Positions 1 through 10,400 of a stretch of 64,000 nucleotides of DNA are shown one piece after another. The DNA is taken from positions 1 through 64,000 of the forward strand of contig NZ_REFC01000013.1 in NCBI RefSeq assembly GCF_003688405.1. The letters are read 5' to 3'. Source of the DNA: Ulvibacter antarcticus (GTDB lineage Bacteria; Bacteroidota; Bacteroidia; Flavobacteriales; Flavobacteriaceae). The position numbers were made by a program, and so were the translations under genes. Below the pieces are notes generated by a model. The model was not told the origin of the DNA, ran no database searches, and saw only the letters and a list, made by a program, of their open reading frames with translations. Numbering within the stretch: the first letter of the stretch is position 1; each line of letters begins with the position of its first letter.

Positions 1-3000
1 GGAACCGATCAGTTTGTATATGAAGTATGTGATGATGGTGTGCCTCAGGCATGTGATCAGGCTACAGTATACATCAGTATCGATCCAAACGGTGGTGGAA
101 ACGAGATTCTAGCAATCGACGATATCAATGATACGTTTGTAAACTTAGCAGTAAGTGGTGATGTAGGTACCAACGATTTAAACCCTGACGGTCCAGCTGG
201 AACGGAAGTGTTTACTTTAGTGACAGGACCTACCAATGGTACCCTGACATTAAACGCTGATGGTACGTATACCTATACTCCGAACCTTGATTATGTTGGT
301 GAAGATCAGTTTGTATATCAAATATGTGATGCGGGGAACCCGATTGCATGTGATACGGCAACAGTGACTATCGAAATTATTGGAGATCCTGTTATAGGAA
401 ATGACCCTCCAATTGCTAATAACGATACGAACGTGACAGAGGTAGGTGTACCAATTGATGGGAACATACTTTCAAATGATTTTGATCCAGATGGAGATCC
501 GATTACAGTAACGGCCAATACCCAACCTACTAATGGTACGGTGGTTATTGATCCTATAACTGGAGCATATACATATACTCCGAATCCAGGATATTCTGGT
601 GAAGATACTTTCGAGTATACGATCTGTGATGATGGAACACCTCAGTTATGTGATACTGCAACGGTTTATATTCAAATTATTCCAGATCTAAGTAATATCA
701 CCGTCGCTAATGATGATGCATATTATGGTGAAGTGAATACAGATATTACTGGTAATCTATTGGAGAATGATTCAGATCCGGAAGGACAGTCTCAAACATT
801 GGATGTAACAATTAGTCCAATAAGTGGTCCGACTAGTGGATCGGTAGTACTTCAACCAAATGGTGACTTTATTTACACACCAGGTTTAGACTTTACTGGA
901 ACAGATCAATTTGTATATGAAATCTTTGATGCTGGTTCTCCAGTAGCAACAGATCAGGCTACAGTTTATATAGTGATCAATCAAACACCTGCTCCTGCTA
1001 TTGCCATTATTAAGGAAGGAACTTTCAACGATGAAGATGGCGATGGTTGTGCAGATGTTGATGAAACTATTACATATAACTTTACTGTTGTCAATACTGG
1101 AAATGTAACTCTAAACAATGTTAACGTTACAGATCCTCTAGTTGGACTTGTATTAGTAGGAGGCCCAATAATATTGGCTGCTGGTGATACCGATACTACT
1201 ACATTTGTAGGTACGTATCCAATTACACAGGTAGACATTGATAATGGAAATGTAACGAATCAAGCAACTGCTGAAGGAACTGATGATGCTGGTACTATAG
1301 TAAATGACCTTTCCGATGATAATAGTTTGACGGAAGATGATCCAACTATAACTGTGCTTTGTCAGAATGCAAGTATCGCAGTGATTAAAGAAGGAACATT
1401 CAACGATGAGGATGGTGACGGTTGTGCAGATATTGACGAAACCATTACGTATAACTTTACAGTTGTAAATACTGGAAACGTTACTTTGACAAACGTGAAC
1501 ATTACTGATCCTTTAGTAGGTTTAGTTCTTGTGGGTGGTCCAATAACATTGGCTGCTGGTGATACGGATACTGCTACGTTCGTAGGAACATATCCAATTA
1601 CTCAGGTAGATATTGATAACGGAAATGTAACGAATCAAGCAACTGCTGAAGGAACTGATCCAAATGCAGTAGTAGTAAGTGATCTTTCTGATGACAATAG
1701 TTTAACTGAAGATGATCCAACAGTTACTGAACTTTGTCAGAACGCGAGTATCGCAATTATAAAAGAAGGTACTTTCAACGATGAAGATGGTGACGGTTGT
1801 GCAGATGTAGATGAAACCATTACCTATAACTTCACAGTTGTAAATACTGGGAATGTCACGCTGACTAATGTGAATATTACTGATCCATTACCAGGAATGG
1901 TATTGGTAGGTGGTCCAATTACATTAGCTGCAGGTTCAACTGATACTGCTACGTTTGTTGGAACATATCCAATCACTCAAATAAATATTGATGAAGGAAA
2001 TGTAACGAATCAGGCAACTGTTTTTGGAACTGATCCAAGTGCAATAGTAGTAAGTGATCTTTCAGATGATAATAGTTTAACTGAAGATGACCCAACAGTT
2101 ACTGTACTTTGTCAGAATGCTAGTATTGCATTAATCAAAATGGGTGAACTACCTCCGAATCCTATTAAAGGAACAGGATGTCCAACACCAGGAGATATAA
2201 TACAATACACATTTACAGTTGTGAATACTGGAAACGTTACATTGACAAATGTTAATATAACTGACCCACTACCTGGTATCGTTCTAGTTGGTGGTCCAAT
2301 TTCACTGGATGCTGGAGAAACTGACACTACCACATTTACAGCATCTTATGCTGTAACTCAAGCTGATATAGATGCTGGACAGGTGGTAAATCAGGCAACT
2401 GGTCATGGTACACCGCTTACTGGTGGAGAAGTGACAGATCTTTCAGATGATGATGTATTAACTGAAGATGATCCAACAGTAGTTGTATTATGTCAAGCTC
2501 CGTTTATTGCACTTGTGAAAGAAGGAACTTTCAATGATACGAATGGTGACGGTTGTGCTAATGTAAATGAGACCATTACGTATACATTTACTGTATACAA
2601 TCAAGGTAACGTTACCTTAGAGAACATTACAATCTCAGATCCAGGAGTTAATGTAGTGGGTGGTCCAATCACATTGGCGCCATTAACTACAGACGCAACT
2701 TCATTTACTGCGATTTATCCAATAACTCAAATCGACATTGATGCTGGGTTCAAGGAGAACCAAGCGATCGTATCTGGATTTACGTTGCTAGGTCAGCAAG
2801 TACTTGATCTATCTGATGACAATAGTCCGTTTGAAGACGATCCAACAATCACTGTCCTTTGTCAAGGAGCTGCAATTGCAGTAATTAAAACTGCGACTCC
2901 AACAGATGAGAATGGTGATGGTTGTATAGATGTTAATGAAACTATAGTATATAACTTCGTTGTGAAGAATGTTGGTAACGTTGAATTGACCAATATATAT

Positions 3001-3966
3001 ATCACAGATCCATTAGTAGCTGTAACAGGTGGTCCAATTATTTTGGCAGCTGGAGATTCTGATGCTAGTAGCTTCATGGCTATTTACACAGTTACTCAGG
3101 CAGATATTGATGCAGGTAATGTTACGAATCAGGCAACTGTGTTCGGAACACCACCGGTTGGTACTGAAGTTTCAGACTTGTCTGATGATAATAGCTTCTT
3201 CGAAGACGATCCTACTGTAGTTATTGCATGTAGTGGTGTTATGATGTCTGTAACGAAATCTGGAGTTATTGATCTAGGAGCAGATAATTTACCGCAAATT
3301 GGTGAACTAATATCGTACATATTTACAGTTACAAACACAGGTTCAGTAACACTTCACAATGTTATATTGGAAGATCCACTTCCTGGTTTGGTAATCGTAG
3401 GTGGACCAATTCCTGTATTATTACCTGGAGAAACAGATACTACTACATTTACGGCTACATATCCAATTACACAAGCGGATATTGATGCAGGACTTGTAAT
3501 TAACCAAGCGCGAGGTACTGGTTTCGATATAAACGGAAATGTAATAGCGATGGATGACTCTGATGATCCTAATGATAATACTAACTTTGATAATAACGGA
3601 GATGGAGAACCAGATGATCCAACAATCACGATCATACCAAATGTTTTGGTTGGACAGTTCGAAATCTTCAATGGTATCACACCTGATGGAGATGGTCTAA
3701 ATGACTACTTTGAAATTAGAGGTATCGAAGCGTTTGGACCTAATAACGTTCAAATCTTCAACAGATGGGGAGTATTAGTTTTTGAAACTGATAATTATGG
3801 TGGATCTAATGGAGAGGAAAATGTCTTTAGAGGAATTTCCGAAGGACGTGTAACTATACTTGAAAATAATGAGTTGCCAACAGGTACATATTACTATGTA
3901 CTGCGATTCTCAGGCGATAATCCTGGAAAAGAGAGTTACGCAGGATACTTATATATTAATAGATAG
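1..3966 (+). CDS. Giant T9SS-exported adhesin, 5' end outside window
   Basis: The reading frame is open from base 1 and the first residues (GTDQFVYEVCDDG) already belong to a repeat, so the gene begins upstream; the first ATG in the window (base 40) is not the start. About three and a half cadherin/Ig-like repeats of the 'ND..DPDGD..YTPN..GEDTF' type come first. Seven DUF11-type repeats of ~120 residues follow, five of which carry an acidic Asp/Asn-rich loop of the DEDGDG type that could bind calcium. The last ~100 residues (EIFNGITPDGDG, IFNRWGVLVFE, GTYYYVLRF) are the gliding-motility-associated type B C-terminal domain recognised by the type IX secretion system. It is therefore expected on the cell surface. 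The PorP/SprF and PorE-like genes behind it match SprB/SprF-like arrangements. The ligand cannot be read from sequence. Confidence 0.93.
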   Translation, partial: GTDQFVYEVCDDGVPQACDQATVYISIDPNGGGNEILAIDDINDTFVNLAVSGDVGTNDLNPDGPAGTEVFTLVTGPTNGTLTLNADGTYTYTPNLDYVGEDQFVYQICDAGNPIACDTATVTIEIIGDPVIGNDPPIANNDTNVTEVGVPIDGNILSNDFDPDGDPITVTANTQPTNGTVVIDPITGAYTYTPNPGYSGEDTFEYTICDDGTPQLCDTATVYIQIIPDLSNITVANDDAYYGEVNTDITGNLLENDSDPEGQSQTLDVTISPISGPTSGSVVLQPNGDFIYTPGLDFTGTDQFVYEIFDAGSPVATDQATVYIVINQTPAPAIAIIKEGTFNDEDGDGCADVDETITYNFTVVNTGNVTLNNVNVTDPLVGLVLVGGPIILAAGDTDTTTFVGTYPITQVDIDNGNVTNQATAEGTDDAGTIVNDLSDDNSLTEDDPTITVLCQNASIAVIKEGTFNDEDGDGCADIDETITYNFTVVNTGNVTLTNVNITDPLVGLVLVGGPITLAAGDTDTATFVGTYPITQVDIDNGNVTNQATAEGTDPNAVVVSDLSDDNSLTEDDPTVTELCQNASIAIIKEGTFNDEDGDGCADVDETITYNFTVVNTGNVTLTNVNITDPLPGMVLVGGPITLAAGSTDTATFVGTYPITQINIDEGNVTNQATVFGTDPSAIVVSDLSDDNSLTEDDPTVTVLCQNASIALIKMGELPPNPIKGTGCPTPGDIIQYTFTVVNTGNVTLTNVNITDPLPGIVLVGGPISLDAGETDTTTFTASYAVTQADIDAGQVVNQATGHGTPLTGGEVTDLSDDDVLTEDDPTVVVLCQAPFIALVKEGTFNDTNGDGCANVNETITYTFTVYNQGNVTLENITISDPGVNVVGGPITLAPLTTDATSFTAIYPITQIDIDAGFKENQAIVSGFTLLGQQVLDLSDDNSPFEDDPTITVLCQGAAIAVIKTATPTDENGDGCIDVNETIVYNFVVKNVGNVELTNIYITDPLVAVTGGPIILAAGDSDASSFMAIYTVTQADIDAGNVTNQATVFGTPPVGTEVSDLSDDNSFFEDDPTVVIACSGVMMSVTKSGVIDLGADNLPQIGELISYIFTVTNTGSVTLHNVILEDPLPGLVIVGGPIPVLLPGETDTTTFTATYPITQADIDAGLVINQARGTGFDINGNVIAMDDSDDPNDNTNFDNNGDGEPDDPTITIIPNVLVGQFEIFNGITPDGDGLNDYFEIRGIEAFGPNNVQIFNRWGVLVFETDNYGGSNGEENVFRGISEGRVTILENNELPTGTYYYVLRFSGDNPGKESYAGYLYINR

Positions 3967-3980
3967 AAAATCAAAAATTT

Positions 3981-4003
3981 CCGGGAGGATAACCTCCTCC
4001 CGG
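3981..4003 (+). promoter_or_regulatory. GC-rich intercistronic hairpin between adhesin and porP-like gene
   Basis: A perfect 9-bp stem, ccgggagga (3981-3989) with tcctcccgg (3995-4003), and a 5-nt loop lie 15 nt after the adhesin stop and 18 nt before the next ATG. Only three T follow it, so it is a weak terminator at best. It may set the ratio of adhesin to PorP transcript by attenuation or 3'-end protection. That role is inference. Confidence 0.5.
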
Positions 4004-4020
4004 CTTTAAAATATGTAACT

Positions 4021-4962
4021 ATGAAACACAGTTATTTCGCAATCATACTTTTGATTTTGCTAGGGACATTTTCAACTAATGCGCAGCAAGATCCCCAATA
4101 TACTCAGTATATGTATAATACCGAAGTGGTCAATCCTGCTTATGCAGGCTCCAGAGATGCCTTGAGCATAGGTTTCTTGGGAAGAACACAATGGGTAAGT
4201 TTTGATGGAGCACCTAAGACAGGTACTATCACTCTTAACACACCTATTGGATCCATGGATAATATGGGGTTAGGTCTTGCAATAGTGCACGATCGAATAG
4301 GACCAGGAGATGAGTCTAATATTAACGTGGATTATTCATATTCTATCAATACGTCGGATGATTCTGAGCTTTCCTTCGGAATAAAGGCAGGGCTTGATAT
4401 ATTAAATGTGGATTATACACGCCTGAATATTGCAGATCAAAATGACCCTCGTTTTCAGAATTCAATAGATAATAAGTTACAACCACAAATAGGAGCTGGT
4501 ATCTATTATAATACTCAAAAGTTTTATGCGGGATTGTCTGTGCCTAACTTTTTAACAACACAACATTTTGACGAAAGTAGTTTAACTAATACACAGAGTT
4601 CTGCAGTTGCAGCAGAGAGGTTACATTATTTTTTAATTGCAGGTTATGTGTTTGAAATTAGTGATAATCTAAAATTTAAGCCAGCAACTCTTGTAAAAGC
4701 AGTAAGCGGTTCTCCACTACAGTGGGATGCATCTGCCAACTTTTTGATAAATGATAAATTTACAGTAGGTGCTGCCTATAGATGGAGTGCGGCAATAAGC
4801 GCAATGTTAGGTTTTCAAGCATCTGATGAGTTTTTTATAGGATTTGGGTATGATTATCAATCTACTGATATTGAAAAGTACAGTGATGGTTCATACGAGC
4901 TTATGCTTCGTTACGAAGTATTCAAAAAACCAGAACGTGTCTTAACTCCAAGATTCTTTTAA
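4021..4962 (+). CDS. PorP/SprF family type IX secretion outer-membrane protein
   Basis: A 313-residue protein with a signal peptide ending at TNAQ (about residue 22). The mature start (QQDPQYTQYMYN, then NPAYAGSRD) is the family signature of PorP/SprF proteins, which form an outer-membrane beta-barrel. The rest alternates short strands and turns and ends in Phe, typical for outer-membrane proteins. SprF of Flavobacterium johnsoniae is needed for secretion of the adhesin SprB, and paralogues usually sit directly behind genes for proteins with type B C-terminal domains, as here. A close paralogue lies at 14436-15380. It probably serves the adhesin just upstream; that pairing is inferred from position. 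Confidence 0.92.
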   Translation: MKHSYFAIILLILLGTFSTNAQQDPQYTQYMYNTEVVNPAYAGSRDALSIGFLGRTQWVSFDGAPKTGTITLNTPIGSMDNMGLGLAIVHDRIGPGDESNINVDYSYSINTSDDSELSFGIKAGLDILNVDYTRLNIADQNDPRFQNSIDNKLQPQIGAGIYYNTQKFYAGLSVPNFLTTQHFDESSLTNTQSSAVAAERLHYFLIAGYVFEISDNLKFKPATLVKAVSGSPLQWDASANFLINDKFTVGAAYRWSAAISAMLGFQASDEFFIGFGYDYQSTDIEKYSDGSYELMLRYEVFKKPERVLTPRFF

Positions 4963-4974
4963 AATTTGTACACT

Positions 4975-6981
4975 ATGAATACATTACTCCGAAAAATATT
5001 ATTAGTAACGCTGGTGTGCTTTATTACTGGCGTTTCATTTTCTCAAAAAAATCAGATTGCCAAAGCTAATAAGGAATTTGACAGGTTTTCATACATAGAT
5101 GCCAGAGAGATTTATCTCAAGGTGGTAGAAGATGGTTATAAATCGGCCGAGATCTATCAAAAACTAGGCGATACTTACTATTGGAATAGTGATTATGATA
5201 ATGCTGCGAAATGGTATTCAAAATTAATTACAGAGTTTCCTAATGAAGCGGAAGCGGAGTATTACTATAGAGCATCTCAATCTCTTAAGAGTCTGAAAAA
5301 ATATGACGAAGCGGATAAGATGATGCTGGGATTTGCTGCGAAAGGTGGTAATGGTTTATTACTCAAGAATTTTGAAAAAGATCCAAATTATTTGAAGAGT
5401 ATAGGATTGGTATCCAAAGCGTATATTCTTGAGAAAGTTTCAGTTAATACAGATTATTCAGATTTTGGTCCTTCGTTTTATGGCGATAATAAACTAGTTT
5501 ACGCTACATCTTCAAATAAATCGGAAGGTTTCAGAATCTATGAATGGAATCAACAACCATTTTTAGATCTGTTTATGGCAGATATTGATGAAGAAGGAAA
5601 ATTGTCTAATCCGCGTTCATTAAGTAAAGAAATTAATACAACGTATCATGAATCTTCAACGTCGTTTTCAAAAGATGGAAAGACAGTTTATTTCACACGA
5701 AATAATTTCATCAACGGAAAAAGCGGAAAAGATAAAGACAAAACGATACGTTTAAAATTATATAAAGCTACTAATAATGGTGATGGGAAATGGGGAGATA
5801 TTGTTGAACTACCTTTTAATAGTAAAGAATATTCTGTAGCTCATCCAGCGTTAAGCCCCGATGAAAAGAGATTGTACTTTTCATCAGATATGCCCGGAAC
5901 TATTGGTATGTCTGACCTTTGGTTTGTAGATATCATTGGAGATAATACTTATGGCGTGCCTGTTAATTTAGGAGATCAGATAAATACAGAGGCAAGGGAA
6001 TCATTTCCTTATATTAGTAAGGAAGGAAACTTATATTATGCAACCGATGGATTAGCTGGTTTAGGTGGCTATGATATTTATGTTACAAAATTAAATGAAG
6101 ACGGTACTACTGGTGATATTACCAATTTAGGCGAACCTATTAATAGTAATCAAGATGATTTCGGTTTTGTTTTAAATGAATCGAAGGGATTAGGATATCT
6201 ATCTTCGAACAGAGATGGTGAAAAAGGTAGTATTGATGATGATATTTATAGAATTCAGGAAAAATGTGTTATTGAGTTAATTGGGACAGTTTTTGATGAA
6301 AATTCAAAAGAACTAATCCCTGGAGCGGAGGTGACATTATTGGATGAAAATAACAAAGTTATAAATACTATTATTGTGGGTGAAGATGCTGCTTACAATT
6401 TTACAGTAGAATGTTCTACCACCTATTCGGTTAGGGGTACTCATGAAGATTATAAACCAAATGAGAAAATTGTAACCACTCCGGACAAGACTGGACAAAT
6501 CGTTGTTCCAATTCCTCTTCAACGTAAAGGCTGTCCTCCAAATGATCTGGGATGTATTTTATGTTTGCAGCCTATTTTCTTTGATTTTGATAGATATAAT
6601 ATTCGTCCGGATGCCGAAATAGAACTGGCCAAAATACTTGCCGCAATGGTTAAGTACCCGCAATTAATTATTGACATTGAGTCACATACGGATTCACGAG
6701 GTAGTTTCTCGTATAACGATGGCTTATCTGAAAAAAGAGCACAAGCATCTAGAAGCTGGCTTATTAGTAAGGGTATTGCTTCATCGCGCTTAACCGCTAA
6801 AGGTTATGGTGAAAGACAATTGTTAAATCGTTGTGTTATGTTTGGGGAGTGTGGTAATGAAATTGGTACTTACGACTGTACTCAAGAACAACTCAATAAT
6901 ATAAAATGTAGTGATGGAATAAAATGTTCGGAAGCAGAACATCAATTAAATCGAAGATCTATGTTTCTTATTCAAAACTAA
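4975..6981 (+). CDS. PorE-like OmpA protein (TPR, beta-propeller, CRD, OmpA)
   Basis: I start at the ATG at 4975 (MNTLLRKILLV), not at the in-frame TTG three codons earlier, because the ATG gives a normal signal peptide ending at VSFSQ. Domains in order: TPR-like helices (about 25-130); PD40/WD40-like propeller blades (about 150-430, including SPDEKRLYFSSD); a carboxypeptidase-regulatory-like fold (about 435-520, IPGAEVTLLDENN); and an OmpA_C domain (about 540-668) with FFDFDRYNIRPDA and the peptidoglycan-binding TDSRG..YN..LSEKRA pattern. This is the layout of P. gingivalis PorE, which links the T9SS to peptidoglycan. Oddity: the OmpA domain has an extra cysteine-containing stretch of roughly 25 residues (NRCVMFGECG to NIKCSDG) missing from both paralogues in the window. 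The gene begins 12 nt after the PorP/SprF stop, so the two are probably co-transcribed. Confidence 0.92.
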   Translation: MNTLLRKILLVTLVCFITGVSFSQKNQIAKANKEFDRFSYIDAREIYLKVVEDGYKSAEIYQKLGDTYYWNSDYDNAAKWYSKLITEFPNEAEAEYYYRASQSLKSLKKYDEADKMMLGFAAKGGNGLLLKNFEKDPNYLKSIGLVSKAYILEKVSVNTDYSDFGPSFYGDNKLVYATSSNKSEGFRIYEWNQQPFLDLFMADIDEEGKLSNPRSLSKEINTTYHESSTSFSKDGKTVYFTRNNFINGKSGKDKDKTIRLKLYKATNNGDGKWGDIVELPFNSKEYSVAHPALSPDEKRLYFSSDMPGTIGMSDLWFVDIIGDNTYGVPVNLGDQINTEARESFPYISKEGNLYYATDGLAGLGGYDIYVTKLNEDGTTGDITNLGEPINSNQDDFGFVLNESKGLGYLSSNRDGEKGSIDDDIYRIQEKCVIELIGTVFDENSKELIPGAEVTLLDENNKVINTIIVGEDAAYNFTVECSTTYSVRGTHEDYKPNEKIVTTPDKTGQIVVPIPLQRKGCPPNDLGCILCLQPIFFDFDRYNIRPDAEIELAKILAAMVKYPQLIIDIESHTDSRGSFSYNDGLSEKRAQASRSWLISKGIASSRLTAKGYGERQLLNRCVMFGECGNEIGTYDCTQEQLNNIKCSDGIKCSEAEHQLNRRSMFLIQN

Positions 6982-6998
6982 CTCAGTTAGATAGTTTT

Positions 6999-7033
6999 AA
7001 AAACGCCCAATGTTAGTTGGGCGTTTTTTTTTT
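6999..7033 (+). terminator. Intrinsic terminator of first adhesin-porP-porE-like operon
   Basis: The stem aacgcccaa (7002-7010) pairs perfectly with ttgggcgtt (7017-7025) around a 6-nt loop. It is preceded by A's and followed by ten T's. It begins 17 nt after the stop of the PorE-like gene, closing the first cassette. Confidence 0.9.
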
Positions 7034-7091
7034 GCATCAAAAATCGAACCATCCTACAAAGATTAACCCAATATTTACAGTTGTAGTCAAT

Positions 7092-7113
7092 ATATACGTA
7101 GTCCTACGTATAT
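7092..7113. repeat. Perfect inverted repeat with TACGTA half-sites
   Basis: Arms of 9 bp (atatacgta / tacgtatat) are separated by gtcc. It lies ~320 bp upstream of the second adhesin and looks like a dimeric operator rather than a terminator, since no T-run follows. Confidence 0.55.
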
Positions 7114-7435
7114 TGCTTCCTACAAGAGTTTGTGCATAAATCAATAAAAAATGCACTTAGCCGTTTAATACAAACCGTTAAACTAAAATTGATCTAATTG
7201 TAATAATTTTACGCATTTTCCTACGTATCTTTATCATAGATTGATGAAGTGTTAATTTTATCCAAAAGGAATTCTGAATATTTTAGAAACAAATTCTTTT
7301 CAGTTATCATAGAACACTATACTTACCTAAACCATCATTTACCTATCCCCGATTTTATTGAATAGTTTTCAGAATTGATACAAATTCATTTCTGTGAATA
7401 AAGTTAAATAATATTTGAAAAAATATTTTAATCGA

Positions 7436-10400
7436 ATGCATATGTATCTCTTTACTAAATTCATTTCTTCTGAAAAGATTCAAATATTTATTTGCGTTTT
7501 TTTACTTGCGATATTCGGATCTTCTTATGCACAAACAATAAACACCACAACTCCTGCAGGTGGTTTTGAAATTGACGGCAATTTAGGTTCAAATACTCCA
7601 ACAAATGGAGTTGGTGATTGGGTTGAAGGAGTAGCCGGAACCGGTGGTTTTGTACTTACTAGTACAGGCGATGGAGTGAACGTGAGTACATCTGCCTTAA
7701 AAAGAGATCAATTTAATTCACCTGGCGATAACATTTTTGCTGCTGGATTAACAAGTAATGATAACCCTGGAACATGGATATGGACAACTGGATCTATCCC
7801 TGGAAAATTAGATATCGGGAACACTATGTACCATATCACAAAAGATGGAAGCAATAATGAATGGATTTTCGTTTCCGGTGACAGACGGCTAGCTAATGGG
7901 GTGAGTTATCTGGATTTTGAATTTTTACAGAATACATTAACGTTGACGCCTACCTTTGGATTTACTTCTGCAGGTCCTGATAATGGAAGAACAGTAAATG
8001 ATATATTAATGACTGTTGAATACGGAACTGGTGGCAATGTTGCTACTATTGACGTTTACCAATGGGAAGATATAGGTGGAGGGAATTTTGAGTATGTGTT
8101 ACAAGCGGTAGCCCCGGCGAACGCAGTAGCAAAAACTAATGATGTTAATGTTGCCGTCCCATTTGGGGCATTTGGTGTTTTTAATTATACACCTGAAAGG
8201 TTTGTTGAAGCTGGCTTAAATATTACCAGCATCTTAGGGACTTTACCAGATCCTTGTGTAGGTGTGAGCTTTAAAACTCTATTTGTTCGTTCTAAGGAGG
8301 CATCATTACCTACTACTTCCCTTAAAGACTTTAGAGTGCCTATACAATTAGGACCAATTTTAGCTACGGCAAAAATTAGTTATGTGCCAAATGTAGTGTG
8401 TAATGATTCTGCTCCTATTCAAGTTACTCAAACCGGAGTAAGTGGAGGTGTTTATTCTGCAGTTCCTGCTGGACTTGACATAGATCCAGCAACTGGTGAA
8501 ATAAATGTTCAGAATAGCGTCCCTGGAGTATTCACGATTACCTATACATATGGCAATATAGCTTGTCTACAAACTACGACAACCACGTTTACAATTTTAG
8601 CAAATCCAGATGCCCCTATAAGTGGTGGGGATCAATCAGAATGTGCAGAAGATCCTATTCAAACACTTACAGCAACTGCAACTGTGCCCGCTGGGCAAAC
8701 CATTGTTTGGTACGATGCACCTGCTGGCGGAAATGTGGTAGCCAATCCTACACTAAATACAGTTGGCACAATTACATACTATGCAGAGGCCGTTATAAAT
8801 TCTAGTAATTGCAAAAGTACATCACGAACTTCTGTAACACTAACGATTATAGCTTCTCCTAATGCTCCAATTAGTGGAGGGAATCAAACTGAATGTGAAG
8901 AGAATCCAATTCAAACACTAACTGCAACGGCTACAGTACCTGCTGGACAAACAATTACTTGGTATGATGCTCCAACTGGAGGAAATGTTGTAGCAAATCC
9001 TATTTTAAATACAGTTGGCACAATTACTTATTATGCCGAAGCGACACTAATTGCTGGAGGTTGTCAGAGTACGACAAGGACAGCGGTTATTTTAACTATC
9101 ACGGCTGCTCCTAACGCTCCATTGAGTGGAGGAGATCAAACAGAATGTGCGCAGGATCCTATTCAAACATTAACTGCAACTGCTACGGTTCCGGGAGGAC
9201 AAACCATTGTTTGGTACGATGCTGCAACTGGTGGCAATGTAGTTGCCAATCCAATTTTAAATACTATAGGAACTGTTACATATTATGCTGAAGCTGTTAT
9301 CACCGTTGGTGGTTGTACTAGTTCAACAAGGACAGCTGTAACATTGACGATCACGGCTTCACCTGCAGCTCCAATTTCAGGAGGTGACCAAACAGAATGT
9401 GCAGAAAATCCTATTCAAACACTTACAGCAACTGCTACGGTCCCTGGCGGACAAACCATCGTTTGGTATGATGCTGCAATTGGTGGCAATGTAGTTGCCA
9501 ATCCTATATTGAACGCAGTTGGTACTGTTACTTATTATGCTGAAGCATCTATTACAGCAACAGCTTGTTTAAGTTTAACTAGAACTGCCGTTATACTTAC
9601 AATTTTAAATACTCCTGCTGCGCCTATTTCAGGAGGAGATCAAACAGAATGTGCGCAGGATCCTATTCAAACATTGACTGCAACTGCTACGGTTCCGGGA
9701 GGACAGACCATCGTTTGGTACGATGCTGCAACTGGTGGAAATGTAGTAGCGAATCCAATTTTGAATACAATTGGTACGATAACTTATTATGCTGAAGCTG
9801 TTATCACCGTTGGTGGTTGTACTAGTTCAACAAGGACAGCTGTAACATTGACGATCACGGCTTCACCTGCAGCTCCAATTTCAGGAGGTGACCAAACAGA
9901 ATGTGCAGAAAATCCTATTCAAACTCTTACAGCAACGGCTACAGTACCTGCTGGACAAACCATCGTTTGGTATGATGCTGCAATTGGTGGCAATGTAGTT
10001 GCCAATCCTATATTGAACGCAGTTGGTACTGTTACTTATTATGCTGAAGCATCTATTACAGCAACAGCTTGTTTAAGTTTAACTAGAACTGCCGTTACAC
10101 TTACAATTTTAAATACTCCTGCTGCGCCTATTTCAGGAGGAGATCAAACAGAATGTGAGGAAGATCCAATTCAGACACTAACTGCAACTGCTACGGTTCC
10201 GGGAGGACAAACCATCGTTTGGTACGATGCTGCAACTGGTGGAAATGTAGTAGCGAATCCAATTTTGAATACAATCGGTACGATAACTTATTATGCTGAA
10301 GCTGTTATCACAGTTGGTGGTTGTACTAGTCTAACAAGGACAGCTGTAACATTGACGATCACTGCTTCTCCTGCAGCTCCTATTTCAGGAGGTGACCAAA

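Larger units (their letters stand above)
6982..7435 (+). promoter_or_regulatory. Upstream region of second adhesin, with TACGTA palindromes
   Basis: This 450-bp gap contains the terminator at 6999-7033 and then AT-rich DNA with no convincing gene. It holds a perfect 9-bp inverted repeat, atatacgta (7092-7100) and tacgtatat (7105-7113), with a 4-nt spacer. Four TCCTAC motifs lie at 7052, 7102, 7118 and 7219, two of which run into TACGTA (7105-7110, 7222-7227). I see no clear TAnnTTTG box near the gene. The spacing suggests operator sites for a transcription regulator; the regulator is unknown. Confidence 0.45.

Noticed and set aside
4966-4977. TTG start for the first PorE-like gene
   Set aside because: The ATG at 4975 three codons later gives a normal signal peptide and the gene-typical 'cactATGAA' context.
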